Source: Apostichopus japonicus | Lineage: Eukaryota > Echinodermata > Holothuroidea > Aspidochirotida > Stichopodidae | Assembly (NCBI RefSeq): GCF_037975245.1 | Contig: NC_092574.1 | Location: forward strand, 21,043,713 to 21,107,712 | Length of the DNA stretch: 64,000 nt | Direction of reading: 5' to 3' | In this document: piece after piece, positions 11,833-25,155 of the stretch | How the letters are laid out: each line of letters begins with the position of its first letter | How positions within the stretch are numbered: position 1 is the stretch's first letter | Notes under the pieces: model-generated | Databases searched by the model: none | What the model saw: only the letters and a program-made list of their open reading frames with translations | What the model was told of the DNA's origin: nothing | Program-made: the position numbers and the translations under genes

Positions 11833-13684
11833 CCACAGGAATACTGTGATCATGATTATGAAGGGTGGCTGGTCTTACTTGTTACGAAAATACAATACAT
11901 TCACAAAGTGAAGTCCCCCGCAAACCCCTCAATTGGTCTAGACTTATGTGCTATATTCACTTCTCAACGGAACGATATCTTCCGCCGCCCCCCCCCCCCC
12001 TCGCCTCCCCTCTAAGGACTCAGTTGTTAGGGCCATGCCGTGTGTGTTAGGGCCGTGTGGGTGTGTGTGCGTGTATGTGTTATATGTATATGTTTACATA
12101 CAAACATGCAAACTTTATCTCATCTCACCATTGCTATTTCCGATACACTGGGTTACAGGATCTACGTAATTTGTAGATTGACAAAACATTTTAATCTTCT
12201 AAATCGTTTTAGATGCAGTTTCGGCAAAACCAAGACACCTGTCAAACTTTTGATGTGTTTGTTGTCGTATAGAAAGATTATCGGCTAATCCCAAGGTACG
12301 ACATTCAATACTGTTATTGCAATCGATATTTGGAACACAGATATTCTTGTGGCAAAGTCACGCAAAAGTATTCCTTTTACTTACTTTAATCTGTACATTG
12401 GATTATGATCCAGGCGTGACCTCTTCTCCTTCTTTTTTTCTTCTTTACTTCTGTATTGTAAGAACGGGCTTCACTTGACATGAAAATAAAGTAAATATGA
12501 CTTTCTAAAACAAAGTCAGTAAGAACCAAAGTCCGAGCTAACGCTCATGCATTTTGAACATTGAATCTGAGTGCCAGGGATCTGCTGTATGGGTCGTGGC
12601 GTCGTCATCGGGGAATCTATTTGCATGGGTCATGGCGATAAAAGTTTTCTGATCGATTGTATAGAAGCAACACCAAGTGACTAACGAAACCAATCAATTC
12701 CGTTTCTGCTTCTTTACAGTCTGTCATGCAGAACTGAACTCTTCTTGCATAGACATAAATTATAAATCGGCTTATCGTCGATAATAGGTTTGCATCACCA
12801 ATCGTATATAGCATACGATTTTCTTGATCGACCAAATTCAAGTGAAATCCAGATCACCATAGTGTAATGCTCTTTCACTTGGATTTAAGGTTAATTTGAA
12901 ACATTTCTCTTTGAAAATCGTGGATATTGTTACTTTGCAAAGGATCTAGCTTAACATTAGTTTGAAATGGGAATTTGCTTGAAGTTAAATTCCTTTAAAA
13001 TGCAGCAGACAATACTATTATGCAGAGTCGATTATATATTGGTCATCCAGTTTGGCGGGTCCCACGGTGCAGTTGCTTCTATGAAACAGTTGCCATTCCG
13101 ATACTTCGATGAGCCAAGTCCAGAGGGGCTCGACTGGACAGCACGTAGACTTCTTTCAGATTGGTTTCGTAGGATAATATCCTTTCATCATGTAACGATA
13201 CGAACTGGTATAGCTTCCTTAGTGTAACGTATATTTTCAATGATTGATAGTCTAATGAGGCTATGGTGGTCGTGATGTTGCCCTTACGCAAAAAAACCTT
13301 AACAAATACACCCGGCACAAGCAAAAACAGTTCGGGTGTAACAGTTCTTCACAGTTCATTTATATGACAATAACTGGTTACGGTTACTTTATACATAAAT
13401 GTGTTTCGGTCACCATTGACAACCGAGACTCTATATCTTTATATAAACGTAAAGAACAACTGGCGATTATGTGGTACAGTTCTTAAAGATTATATATGGT
13501 GATATCTCACAAAGTTGCTTGATGATGCCAGATGTGAAAAGTATATCTCGACTTGGGAGTTATACTTCTCCCGATGTGAAAACATAATGTAACTACTTGC
13601 CTGTTTACAGACGATTATTGTATGGTCTGAGGTACCTTAATTGTCTCTTTGTATAGTATAATCTTATGACCTATCTGTTGGAAC
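10531..13684. other. Non-coding stretch with one microsatellite
   Basis: No gene recognised. Contains the (TA)n tract at 11738-11830, a C13 run at 11988-12000 and a short TG-rich patch near 12050-12090. Open frames overlapping the TA tract (Tyr-Ile repeats) are artefacts. Confidence 0.5.
11738..11830. repeat. (TA)n microsatellite
   Basis: TA repeat with regularly spaced TGTATATATA interruptions (near 11787 and 11797). It creates open Tyr-Ile frames on both strands. Confidence 0.95.
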
Positions 13685-13707
13685 GGGTGGGGTGGGGTTG
13701 GGAGGGG
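13685..13707 (+). other. Potential G-quadruplex tract
   Basis: Five runs of 3-4 G separated by 1-2 nt on the plus strand, a textbook intramolecular quadruplex pattern. No gene is adjacent, so a regulatory role is unsupported. Confidence 0.6.
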
Positions 13708-16700
13708 TGAACTACGTTATCTTCCTTGTAGGCTGTCGCCAGCAGTAGTTCGTTGTGTCAAAGAGTCCATCAAATGTTGATGGTAATCAAACTTCGAAGT
13801 TATATAAATCGCACAATTACGAAGAGCTAAAGATTTAGGACAATAAACAGAAGGTTGCTAATATTTTTCATGATATAGGTTCCAGTTACGATAGTTGTCC
13901 ATTCCCAAACTTTGTAAGTTTATCCATAACCAAAGCAATATTCTGAAATGCATAAGAATTTCGGCCCGCCTTGACACCAGTGTCCAATATGTCCATCTGT
14001 CTACCGTGTACAATTCAGATTAACTAAACGGCTGGTGATTACAACTACTTACCACTATCTCTAACACTAACCTACTAAGCTTATCTCAAGTTCATATAGT
14101 TTTGTGCCATCTATTTCGAGGTCACTTTCCATCATACATTCTGTATCTTAATGTATACTGCTGAGTGATTCTGGAATTCAAATAGAGCTGACATATCGAG
14201 TATACTCTCATCAGGTTGGATGTAAGTATTTTATTTGTCTCCCCCTATCTTCCCCCTAAAAAGAAAAATATTTGTGATGAATGTGTTATAGGCCCTACAT
14301 AGTTTCCGCTGAATATTTGTAAAATAGCTGAAGAAAAAAAAAGATTCAAGTATTAATATATGTTTTTTTGGACATAATGTTTACACAGCTTTGCTAAATC
14401 CGTTGCTGCCTTCTTCAAATATAGAGATGGACCAACTCAAACACATGAGAGTCTTTGACACCTTTAGCGGACCTCTGATCCATGGGGAAGCACTGAACAA
14501 AAACACTTACCAATGTTAAGCCAAAGGGCGAAAAACGGTAAAATTGCTTTCCAGAGAGATCGAATTTTCCTTCTCGACCTGATATTTAGCCTAATTTTCA
14601 GAAAATTACTGGAAATAGATCGCGTGAACGATCTCCCTTATAGAATACTGTTGAGCTATATAGGAAAAGAGATTTAGTAAACCCTGGGGGAAAAAATCTT
14701 CCTTTTTTAGGTCAAAGTCACCCTGATAACCTACTTATCATAAACTAATTTTGGACAATTGTGGAATCTTGCTGGTGTGTTTCAGTCTTTGATATAAGTC
14801 CCAAGCAGTCCTTCGTTTACGTAATCGATTGTTCGTTTGTTTTCGTGGGTTTTTGTTCTCATTTATTTAACGAAATTTTTGATCCAAATTATCATTATGA
14901 AAAAGAGAAAATTGAAAAATCAAAACATGTCAAGTGAAAGAAAGGTAAGAACGACACAAGACGATTTAATATTGATTTGATAAACTTAATACAAACTCAA
15001 AGTACGTTGGACGATATTTTCCTCTTGTCCTATTGGCAATGGGCGGACTAAGCTGAAGGGGAGGGCGGTCCGCGACTAGTCAAGGAGGGTGCCATGCCAC
15101 GCAACAGACCCAAAATATAAGAGGGTCGGCTTGCCCGGGTACCGGTACGAATGGAGGGAGGTAGCCACTTGGAAAAGGGACTCTGATTCTCATTATTTTA
15201 TTAATATTTTGCCCCAGAATTACAGAAAATGTTCGTTATTTTTTGCCGAAATGTAGCAGTATAGAAGTATAGTCTGTTTGACCGTATTTTGAACAAACAA
15301 TAGGGAAACTTAAGAAACTTTCATTAAAGAATGAGAATTCCTAAACATATAATAATATAATCATAATTATATAAGATTGCACCATTTTGTATCTAAGCCA
15401 CCTTACATAAGCAAACATTTCTCTCACTCACCTCCGCTTAGGCCCCTCCGCTTAGACCCCTCCCCTTAGACCCCTCTGCTTAGACCCCTCCCCAGGCCGG
15501 TATTCCCTGCCCGGGGTGACAAAGTAAGGATCCGCCCGGCTGCCAACTATTACATAAGTACGCCACTGTCTCGTGGATAGAAATGTTTAGCCTTTTCCTT
15601 CTTATTTTCCTTCTTCTATCGTCAATTACATGATGGTATGAATAATCTTTTTGGAAGACCATGGACCGTCGATTCACGTGAGACCTTGAGTGCAATTATT
15701 TTGGCTAGAATGCTTCAAAACAATAATAATAGTAAAGAAAATACCGTTTGCATCAGTTCCCTGCCCTTGACATAGATATCTGAAAGGAAATATTGTGAAT
15801 TCGAAGCAATGTATGATATATGTACGAACTAACTACTTCTCAATTCTTTTCCGGATGATAAGACACAAACTATTTTACAAGCATGCCGAGTCTCGCTCTC
15901 CGCTTATAACCCATATTTACTGCTGAGAGCATTATTATTATTATTTTAAAGTATAAAGAAGAAAATTGATAAGGGTTACCTATAAAATAAAATAAATATT
16001 TAGTTTGGGCTTGAAAGGTGTTCTTATCACGAGCGAGTATTACTATCACTGTTTGATAGGCGAATTTTGCATAATTCTAATGATCTCATCTGTAGGATTG
16101 AAAATGAGACAACCATCGAATTACGGTTGTTATCTACAAACACTGTTTCCAAAGATTTCCAAGATTTTCCGAATGTTTTTTCCGCTCTTCTGAATATAGA
16201 TTCCGCTATACTTCGAAACACTTTGTTTATAAATACAACACTTGGTCTAAACGCACAGAAAAAATGCATTAAACCAGAGATTATTCCAACATGGTTAAGA
16301 CTCGTGTCATACTTAATCATGGTCTCGGGATATGCTAGACAGTCAGATATTGGTCACACATTTTCAATCTACGATACGAATTTTCAATACTCCTTATATA
16401 CTAATGTCATCTCCCTCCAATGTCTGTGTATAACTTGGACGGCCATAGCATCCAGCAAAATAACTATGGAATCTTTCAGTCAATTTTTAGAACCCTTAAA
16501 TATGGAGCAACTCTATTAATGACCTCCACTTTTCTGTCTTGTTTTCCCCCTTCTTCTCCCCACTTTTTTTTTTAATATTTTCTTTTATAGAGTCGTTTGG
16601 AAGGTTTAACATTTTACAGTGCATTGGTTGTTAAGCGAAACATAACATTCACATTGTCATATTATTGAAATGTCAAAGCAACATATATTGATTGAATGCG

Positions 16701-17093
16701 AGGCAAACCTGAAAATGTAGGTTTGCTACAAAGACTAGTGTGGATATTGCAAGGAGTACAACTCTATTACGTGTTTCCCCTATAGAGTGAAAGATATAGT
16801 GGTCATATTTAAATAAACATGACTGTAAATTAATCAGTTTAATGAGACTGCACAAAACATAATTGGACAAAGACGTTCTTTGATCTTCAGACTTCTGGAA
16901 TCTGGAATCTTAGCACATGTAATTAAATATAAACAAAAATAAACAAAAACTAAGACGGCACTTTGCTCCTCTCAACACTTTGTAATCAGCCACAGATTTT
17001 CCCAGCTACTGAAAGCAATGGAATAAGTAAACTCAAATCTAGGCTTTTCTTTTCCACGGCTGACTTCTGGTTTAAATGACCTTGTTACAGAAC
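13708..17093. other. Mostly non-coding; short C-rich minisatellite
   Basis: No gene recognised. A GC-richer island at about 15030-15180 and the 14-bp minisatellite at 15431-15492 stand out. The open frames at 16027-16320 (minus) and 16067-16519 (plus, opening at a non-ATG codon) overlap each other, and neither resembles a known family. Confidence 0.45.
15431..15492. repeat. 14-bp minisatellite, about 4-5 units
   Basis: Units of the form CCCCTCCGCTTAGA with substitutions (CCGCTTAGG, CCCCTTAGA, CTGCTTAGA). Strong C-rich strand bias. Confidence 0.85.
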
Positions 17094-17356
17094 TTAGTTT
17101 AAAAGTGTGTCTTGTATAACGCCCTTATACACTTTAATGGCGACTGTTAGGGGAAAAAATCTGACCATATCTATTGGTCCATGTGAAGGATGATACCTGT
17201 CATGAACAACTTCCTCAAGCAGATATTGCAGATGAAAATCTTTGTTTTTTATTTCATATACAAAGCTGATGACTTGATCAAGTATAAAGATGACGTCAGC
17301 ATCAATCTCTCTCCCTAACACAGACTGGATAGATAAGAATTTTCTAATTCCAGAGC
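17094..17356 (-). CDS. Possible terminal coding exon, unrecognised protein
   Basis: A minus-strand open stretch gives about 87 residues beginning GSGIRKFLSIQSVL and ending VIQDTLLN before TAA. The composition is ordinary for a protein: mixed hydrophobic and charged, no simple repeat. Upstream is an AT-rich, partly T-rich run and an AG at 17357-17358 suitable as a splice acceptor (TTTATTAATGTCGATAG), so the piece would be a 3' terminal exon opening inside a codon. An ATTAAA polyadenylation-like hexamer lies 3' of the stop at 16838-16843 (minus strand). I recognise no domain and found no partner exon. Chance cannot be excluded at this length. Confidence 0.3.
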
Positions 17357-20300
17357 CTATCGACATTAATAAACAAAATATAAAGAAAATAATCAAATAT
17401 AGTTAAGCAATAACTCATACATCACTTTGGTATTTTTAAGCTGTTCGTAAACAGTGGCGTAAGAAACTCTATATAAATATACAGGGTAGAAAATTGGCCG
17501 GATTTGGTGATCTTTCCCAGAATTTGTCATAGTTTGTCGATGCTATATATACAGTTACCAAGACGGGAAATCTGGAATATCGACTTTGCAGCTCAACATT
17601 TCAAATGTTCATCTCCAATTTCGACCACTTCCTTCAAAGTTATTGTTTTTTTTTCTTTTGGTTGTTCCTTCCTTTCTTCAAATGTTGACCATTTTTCTCA
17701 GAAGTTCGAAAAATAGTCAAAATTTTGACGGATTATGAGTTGGATGAAATGATTGATGATTTGATTGCCTATGCTATTGTTGCTACTGTGTGGACCCATC
17801 TGAATGATCTATTAATGCAATGAAGTGCCCCTCCCAATTTCCAAAGGAGGGGGCAGCTGACCCCACCCCTTCTGACCCCTTGTTTCTACGCCTATAGTAA
17901 AAGACATTCATATCTAGGACATAATTTGCAAAGATTTCAGAATTTATATGAACTCTCAAGAATAGATGCAGAATTGGAAAGATTTCAAAATGAAAGGTTG
18001 CGAAGGAAATAACGTGAATACATCTACCCCGGTGGTGGGGGGGGGGTAGTTAAATCTCTGCCCAGAAATGAGAGGATGTCTAAGACAGACAGAATTAAAT
18101 GCAGATAGATCCCTGGGAGAGAAAAGGAAATTTTAACAAAATACTCAAAACAAACAAAAGAACAAAATATCATAACAAAAAAGAACATCCAATCTCAATT
18201 TTGACAATTAAGAAGTTATTCGTGATTATTATTGTTTAGATATGTAAAGATAGATTTACATTTATAACATATACCTTTTTGTTATCATAATGCTTCGAGT
18301 CACTATAATATGATCACAAAATAATCATCAAATATGTGCACGTTTTTTGGATTATTTTTAAAGCAAACACCTCTATATTAAGACAATGGATTGTGTTGAC
18401 TCTTTTAATCAGGAATCAGCACGTATACGTTCTCTTAGTTCAAGCCATACAAGAAGTTGATTATCAAATATAATAAAGTTATCTTATCTTCTCGGCAGAA
18501 CTTAAAATACGAGATAGATTAAAGAAGTTTCAAATGTCAAAAATCGACGCCACGTATAAATATCACGCGTATACGGGTTAGTTGTTGTGGCGTCTGGAGT
18601 ATTGACATGTATATACTGCAGATCACGGCCGCGATGAAAACATTTTCAAACTTTAAAGAGCTCTGTTGATGGGCTGGTGTTGATTGCTTCACAAATTTCA
18701 TGGTTGGAACTGTTTTGTGTGTGTCTTTTAGGTCTCAAATTATGTTACATTCAAGCAGCCATTACGCAAACTAGGGACAAGATATTGTTTTTTTTTGTTC
18801 TACTATCATTTTTAATTTCCCCTTTACAGTATCTGTTATAATGTTTTAGGATATCCCTTTCAAAACTCAGCAGAGTCAATTTCGTTACTTTTGAAGCTTC
18901 GTGGCTTCCATTTATCAACGTTCCAATTTCAAAATTATTTCACTTCTTTCCGCTTTCGGATTTTATGTACCGATTTTTGATTGTAACAGATACCAACGCT
19001 CTTATCCTGCATTTATAGTATAAGTTCCTCATCTTCTACATGAATACAATGCAATAGTACCTCCACTTTTGATCAAATCTGTTGCTCATAATAAAACCTT
19101 TTTTTTAAATAATTAGGAAATCTATCGTGATGTAAACTTTTCTCGTTATATACAATGCGTTGAATAATAAACATATGTGTTCGAATGTAAACAACACCTA
19201 TCACGTTCCAGATATTAATTTCCATATCATTCTCTTCTTCGAAAATCCAGAAGTTCGAATGATAACAAATAAAAGATATCTCGAAAAGTTAACAATGTAG
19301 AAAATTCTAACTTTTGCCCAACGAATTAAAAAAAAAAATATGAAATGTAATGTTTCATAATTTCGATGCCGATTCTTTGACGGTTGTTATTTATTTTGTC
19401 TTTCCTGTTGATGGTATGACGAATTGGAGTATCGCAGGGCATGGTTTTCAAGTCCTTAACGTTGCTTTAACGATGATGAATTATACCAAAAGGTTGTGAT
19501 AACAAACCAACGACGCTTAGATGCATAGTGCATTGAGTAATCTTTTGTTTTAAGTTTATTTACCAAGAACATTAAAATATTGCAAAGCTTGTAAAATAGG
19601 ACATAGACACTGACTGAGGGAGCAAACGGTATATGGATACCCCCCCCCCCTCCCACCCCACCCCCACTCGCACACACAGAGGTGTGTTCTACATTCACAC
19701 TGAGGAACCCAATATTTGTAATTGTTCAAATCCAAGTAGCCTTAACCTTCATACCCCTTAACAATAGAATTCTTCCGAGGACGTGGTAATTCTTTTGGAA
19801 TGCTTTATGAGGAATTAGAAATTCCTATGTTACATACCCTGAAAAGGAGAATGGAAGAAGGAGAAAATAATTTTTTGTTTCACCTGAACCCCACCCCACC
19901 ACATTCACATCACCTGACCCTCCTCCCCCCCCCCCCCAATCACCATTCCTGATCATCCTGACCCCAAAGATCTTACCTTTACCTACAGTAAATTAAATTG
20001 TTACTGTCGTAGAGATTCTGGATAGGATGGAAGGAATATAACCTTTCTATCGCCTGAGACCCACTTTCACCCATCATCACCCTCAATCCCTTCAAAAGTA
20101 CCCCCCCCCCCCCCACACACACACACACACGCGCGCGCCGCATGCACACCGTTTAAAGTAGTTTAATGGAGGAAAAGCTGATGTCGTTAATAAACTATAT
20201 TTATACATTTGTTTTTATGGTATTTCATTACTGTTGCATCAAACAAGAACCGACCCGATCTTTTTCTTTTTTAATTATTATTATTTACAACCAGTATTAA

Positions 20301-20498
20301 ACCGTTTCGAAGGTTGCCTTCTGTATTTTATATCCACTGTCATCCTTACCGTATACAATTGCGGTTACTTACGCTTATGAAATCGTGCTATAAATGTCTG
20401 GAATTATCACATTACCAGTAGACATCCCTTCCGTCTATCTCACGTTTAAAGGACACGGTCGTTAACCACATCATCACTGATAATTGTTCACTGTTTTT
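17357..20498. other. Non-coding stretch with C-rich cluster
   Basis: No gene recognised. Between 19640 and 20142 there are three long C runs (19640-19650, 19925-19937, 20101-20114) in CCACC-rich sequence. A G-rich run lies near 18042-18050. If the exon at 17094 is real, this would be its upstream intron. Confidence 0.5.
20101..20142. repeat. C14-(CA)n-(CG)n compound tract
   Basis: Fourteen C, then about eight CA units, then about four CG units. Alternating purine-pyrimidine with CG is the classic Z-DNA-prone composition, placed directly beside a triplex/i-motif-prone C run. Confidence 0.9.
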
Positions 20499-20748
20499 CT
20501 TCAGTAAGATTGAGTATATATTCAGTTAATTATCCATTATTGATTCTTTCTTCAGTAAGATAGGGTATATATCCAGTTTATTATTCATTATTGATTGTTT
20601 CTTCAGTATAGGGTTTATATCCAGTTTATTATAGAATATTGATTATTGATTCTATCTTCAGTAAGATAGGGACATATCCAGTTCATTATTGATTATTGAT
20701 GGTTTCTTCAGTAAGATAGGATATATATCCAGTTTATTATTGATTATA
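20499..20748. repeat. Minisatellite, about five units of ~52 bp
   Basis: Each unit carries TTCTTCAGTAAGATAGGG, then TATATCCAGTTTATTAT and a variable number of TTGATTATTGAT segments. Units differ by small deletions (the third lacks AAGA). Non-coding. Confidence 0.88.
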
Positions 20749-23328
20749 ACCTGTCACAAGTTTAAGTGTTCATTATTTACCGTCTCATACTATATGTGTT
20801 CATTCAGTCCAATAATTGTGTATACAAAAGTACACATATTTTGTTGTTTCTTATTCTTTTTCTCTCTTCCTTGTTGTTGCCCCCCCCCCCCCACCGCCCC
20901 GCCCATTGTTAGGCCATGAAGCTTCTCGTTTAAAATTAATCGATTATATGAGTATATTGTTTATCAACTGTTGTGTCAAAAAATGTAATGTAATTTTGCT
21001 TTATTTTATATTATTTTTACCTTTATTAATCATGTGGTGGCTTCAAGGTCTATACTGATGTATGACTATATACACTAAACATGTTTCCACACGCATGCAT
21101 ATAACAGACACTATGACGTATTTTACCTTAGTCTTTCGTGTCACTTTAAACGTTTCTGGCAACTTATATTACTATTGAATAATCACAAGCCAGAGGCCAC
21201 ATTAAGTGACATTTTTTTAAAAATCCATCAAGGGTGGTATATAGTCCGTTATTAAGTTATTCATAAACTATATACTTGAAGAGCGGAATAAGTTCTTGAC
21301 TTATCTGAAGAAAATGCAAATCCGACGCAATGCATGCTTTCAAAAGCTCCAGTAAATTACATTATATTATCATTACTATATTTCTGCACACTATAAATAG
21401 CAAGTCTTGCAGCTCAGGACGTATAGTAATATATGTATAGATGTGGACACAATTGCATACACGTATTTTCTATGTAAGCAATAGACACACACTTTTCAAA
21501 ATTGGACGTCATATTGGCAATTACTTGTTGCTGATGTTTTTGTTGATGACCAAGTTTTGTGCTTAATTCTAGTGTTATTTATATAAAAAACATTAGCTAA
21601 TTATGCAAATCGATGATGTAAAGGGAGTGACTGCTTTATTTTACAAATGTCATTTCAAGGACAGTGAACACAGGTTTGTGGCCTAAGGCGACTTTTTGAA
21701 ATATATTTTATTGTCTTCTTAGAAAAGAGGAACATCCCATTATTCAAATGATACATATAGGCTTTTAACAAGTGCTTAACTTATTAAAGGGCTCAAATAA
21801 GAAATTTCGATAAGCGCAATACTCCACGTCGTATTTTAATGAGTTTAATGAGTCAAATGTGTATATCTTGCAAACGAAAAAGAGCTTTTCTAAAAATGTC
21901 AACAGAAAACACACAACAAATGTACTGAATTTGAGGCAAATTAGTTAGGTGTCCGTGTTACTTTAAACAAATCTATGTCGATATGCAACATGTGATTATG
22001 TACAATCAGATTTTGAATAAAACTTTATATTTTCTTTTTCGTAAAATCGTCTGAAAATTAGAAGCCTGCAGTGAATGGTATGTTATTTTATTATTATTTG
22101 TTTCTGTCTAAAAGTATCCGTAACTCGTCCTTGCCATTGTCGTTCTGTAACTGTGAAGTGTGAAGAGACGATTTCAGTAAATTCGTAAAGTTTATTATTT
22201 TTTGTTTTATGTTGTATCCTTCCAAAGAACAGAAAACTACTAAAGATAGGTGAAGGTAATGTTACATCAATAAAATTCTCTCTGATTAGGAAGTAAATAG
22301 GTTAACTAGAGAGAGTAAGTCCTGGACAATCTCGTAATATTATTCATATTCCTTATCAACTTGGACGGCAAGTAGTGTGCTCTAAACCCTCTACAAATGT
22401 CACATGTGTTTACAATTTCACGTTTGCCCTTTTCTTTTAGATCACCTAATTGCCTAGAGTTAAATCCTTATTCCTAAATTTTTGTCCAACATACGGTTTC
22501 AAAGTGGCCATTATAATCTGGTGATATATAAAGATTTTGTTGTTTGCCAAATCTCATAGAGTTATTTATTCTGTTAAAGAGAAAGTAGTGAAGACGGTGT
22601 TTTAACAAGTTTGTGTCTCATCGGCGGGAAGTAGGAAACTAGATATTATGTGCAACCTCGATGACGTCATTACTATATTCATCGTGCTTTTGCTCTTGTC
22701 ATATTTGTCTTTATTTTTTAAAGTTAAAAAGTTTTTTTAAATAGTTAAACTTACCCGAGACTGGTGGAGGTAACCGACAGCGTTTTGCTATCATGAATAC
22801 AGACAGCGAAGTAGCTTCTTTAAAATTAATGCTACGGAATTATATGACAGTGTTTGCATGGGTTTCCTGGTATTTTATTTTGGGGGTGGGGGGGGGGTAA
22901 AGGACAACCAAATTTAGAATATGTTATGATATAGTTCGATTTCATTTTTGCTAACAGCTGCGATTAATGAGGCGTAATGTCTGGGATATCATTTAACTCG
23001 CCATTTGTTCAGCTCTAATAATCTGTTTAAATCAAAAATACGCCAAGATATCGAATACCGACAGGAGCGATTGGTCCTGGCAATCTAACATTAATTTCTT
23101 AAACCACGTGACATAGTGTATAGCAACATTAATTTCTATAATTTGTGTTTTTCATACGAAACAACTCCTCTCTTTCAAGGTGATTCGTCAAGAACATTGT
23201 TTTTCTTTATCTTTAAATATTTGAGGCCCATGAATGACAATGATTGGACAACGGTCGCTGCATCACCTCTTCAATCGTTAAATGCTGTATACATGAGACA
23301 CAAAGTCGAACATCATTATTGATATAAA
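20749..23328. other. Non-coding stretch
   Basis: No gene recognised. Contains a C13 run at 20880-20892 and a G10 run at 22888-22897. Otherwise AT-rich. Confidence 0.5.
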
Positions 23329-23420
23329 TAATAGAGAGATACCTGTCAGGGGAGTAGGGAGCTTCATAAAAGCGGGGGGGGGGTACAACATCAGAGGGGC
23401 ACTTTCTTATTCCACAACTA
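23329..23420 (+). repeat. Poly(G) dispersed repeat, copy A
   Basis: Shows CTGTCAGGGGAGTAGGGAGC, then a G10 run (23374-23383), GGTAC and GAGGGGCACTTT. The same order appears inverted at 23640-23800, so both look like copies of one dispersed repeat in opposite orientation. Confidence 0.55.
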
Positions 23421-23639
23421 CCACTCATTATGCTATAAACCGATACACACCAGCCATATCACTTAACTATATTACGTGTAAGTATGCTATCAATACTATT
23501 ATGGTGCGCTGCGACATTGATGTTTTATTTATTGAGATTGTTTATTGTTAACCGTGCTACAAAAAGATATGTGATGCCATTTAAAAAAAAGCATGTATAG
23601 ACTCAAAATAAATAGTTAAAATAAAATATTAAAATTAAC

Positions 23640-23800
23640 AAAGGCTTAAGATATCCAAAAGACAGTTCTTCATCAAAAGGGCACATTTTATTTGCCAGTA
23701 GGGCACATTTCCCTTTTGAGAAAAAAGTGGGGGCACGTGCCCCAAGTACCCCCCCCCCCCCGGCTCCTACCCCCTGATACCTGACATTGACAGCTGTCGC
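23640..23800 (-). repeat. Poly(G) dispersed repeat, copy B (inverted)
   Basis: The minus strand reads TATCAGGGGGTAGGAGCC, a G13 run (23749-23761), TACTTGGGGCACGTGCCCCC and TTTTTTCTCAAAAGGG. It parallels copy A and adds a GGGGCACGTGCCCC palindrome. The poly(G) run is internal to the repeat, suggesting that some of the window's other G/C runs have the same origin. Confidence 0.55.
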
Positions 23801-24204
23801 AAACAGCTTAGAAAAAGCTGTCCATATTTAATGTTTCTTCACATTTAAGGTGAAGACTTGATCAAGTCTAAAGTTTTATGACATCATCGTGCCACATTTG
23901 CTTCCATTTTTCATTTAATTACTTCATTTTCATTTTCATTTCCGTTTTTTTTTTTTTGCAGTTCTATTTTTCTTTGGATGGATATTGGCTTTGCAAATGC
24001 TGATTCTTACATAATAATGCTATAGTAAGATGACTTAATGGCGCTGGTTTTACGTTTTAAAGTACCTTGAAAATATGAAAATAAAGAGAAATTAAAGGTT
24101 TCAAAACAAAATGACATCATAGAGTGACAGCTCCAGGAAACGATCTTTTTCTTTGCTGCTTTGGGATTTGTCCTTTACAAAGAACTCATATAAGTTATAG
24201 CCAA

Positions 24205-25155
24205 ATGCACGGTATGGAACACATGATAAATGCATGGTATGGAACACATTACACATGCACGGTATGGAACAACATGCATGAAAAATGTACGGAATGGAGC
24301 AACATATTAAATGCATGGTATGGAACACATTACAAATGCACGGTGTGGAACACATGGCAAATGCACGGTATGGAAAACATGGCAAATGCACGGTATGGAA
24401 CACATGGCAAATGCACGGTATGGAAAACATGGCAAAATGCACGGTATAGAAAAACATGACAAACGTACGGTATAGAAAAACATGACAAACGTACGGTACG
24501 GAACACATGGCAAATGCACGGTATGGAACAACATGCATGACAAATGCACGGTATGGAACAACATGACAAATGTACGTATAGAACAACATGATAAATGCAC
24601 GGTATGGAACAACATGATAAATGCACGGTATGGAACAACATGATAAATGCATGGTATGGAACACATTACAAATGCACGGTATGGAACACATGGCAAATGC
24701 ACGGTATGGAAAACATGGCAAATGCACGGTATGGAACACATGGCAAATGCACGGTATGGAAAACATGGCAAAATGCACGGTATAGAAAAACATGACAAAC
24801 GTACGGTACGGAATACATGGCAAATGCACGGTATGGAACAACATGCATGACAAATGCACGGTATGGAACAACATGACAAATGTACGTATAGAACAACATG
24901 ATAAATGCACGGTATGGAACAACATGATAAATGCACGGTATGGAACAACATGATAAATGCATGGTATGGAACACAGTGCACGGTATGGAACACATGGCAA
25001 ATGCACGGTATGGAAAACATGGCAAATGCACGGTATGGAACACATGGCAAATGCACGGTATGGAAAACATGGCAAAATGCACGGTATAGAAAAACATGAC
25101 AAACGTACGGTACGGAACACATGGCAAATGCACGGTATGGAACACATGACACATG
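24205..25155. repeat. Satellite array with 23-24 bp monomer and ~310 bp higher-order period
   Basis: The monomer is close to AATGCACGGTATGGAACA followed by ACATG(G/A)C variants. Sub-variants GTACGGTATAGAAAAA and GCATGGTATGGAACACATT recur in the same order, giving a higher-order unit of about 310 bp (for example GGAACAACATGCATGA ending at 24540 and at 24850). About 2.8 higher-order copies are present. The first is longer by 26 bp because one monomer is doubled near 24453-24480. With a 24-bp monomer free of stops, several frames on both strands stay open, including a 367-codon frame on the minus strand (24101-25204). That frame is Cys/His/Pro-rich, purely repetitive and shared by competing frames, so it is not called a gene. 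Confidence 0.93.

Noticed and set aside
16067-16519. 150-codon plus-strand open frame
   Set aside because: Opens at a non-ATG codon, overlaps a minus-strand frame of similar quality and resembles no family; AT-rich chance frame most likely.
24205-25155. Regular repeat-spacer look suggestive of a CRISPR array
   Set aside because: There are no unique spacers; the units are contiguous variants of one 23-24 bp monomer, and the genome is eukaryotic.
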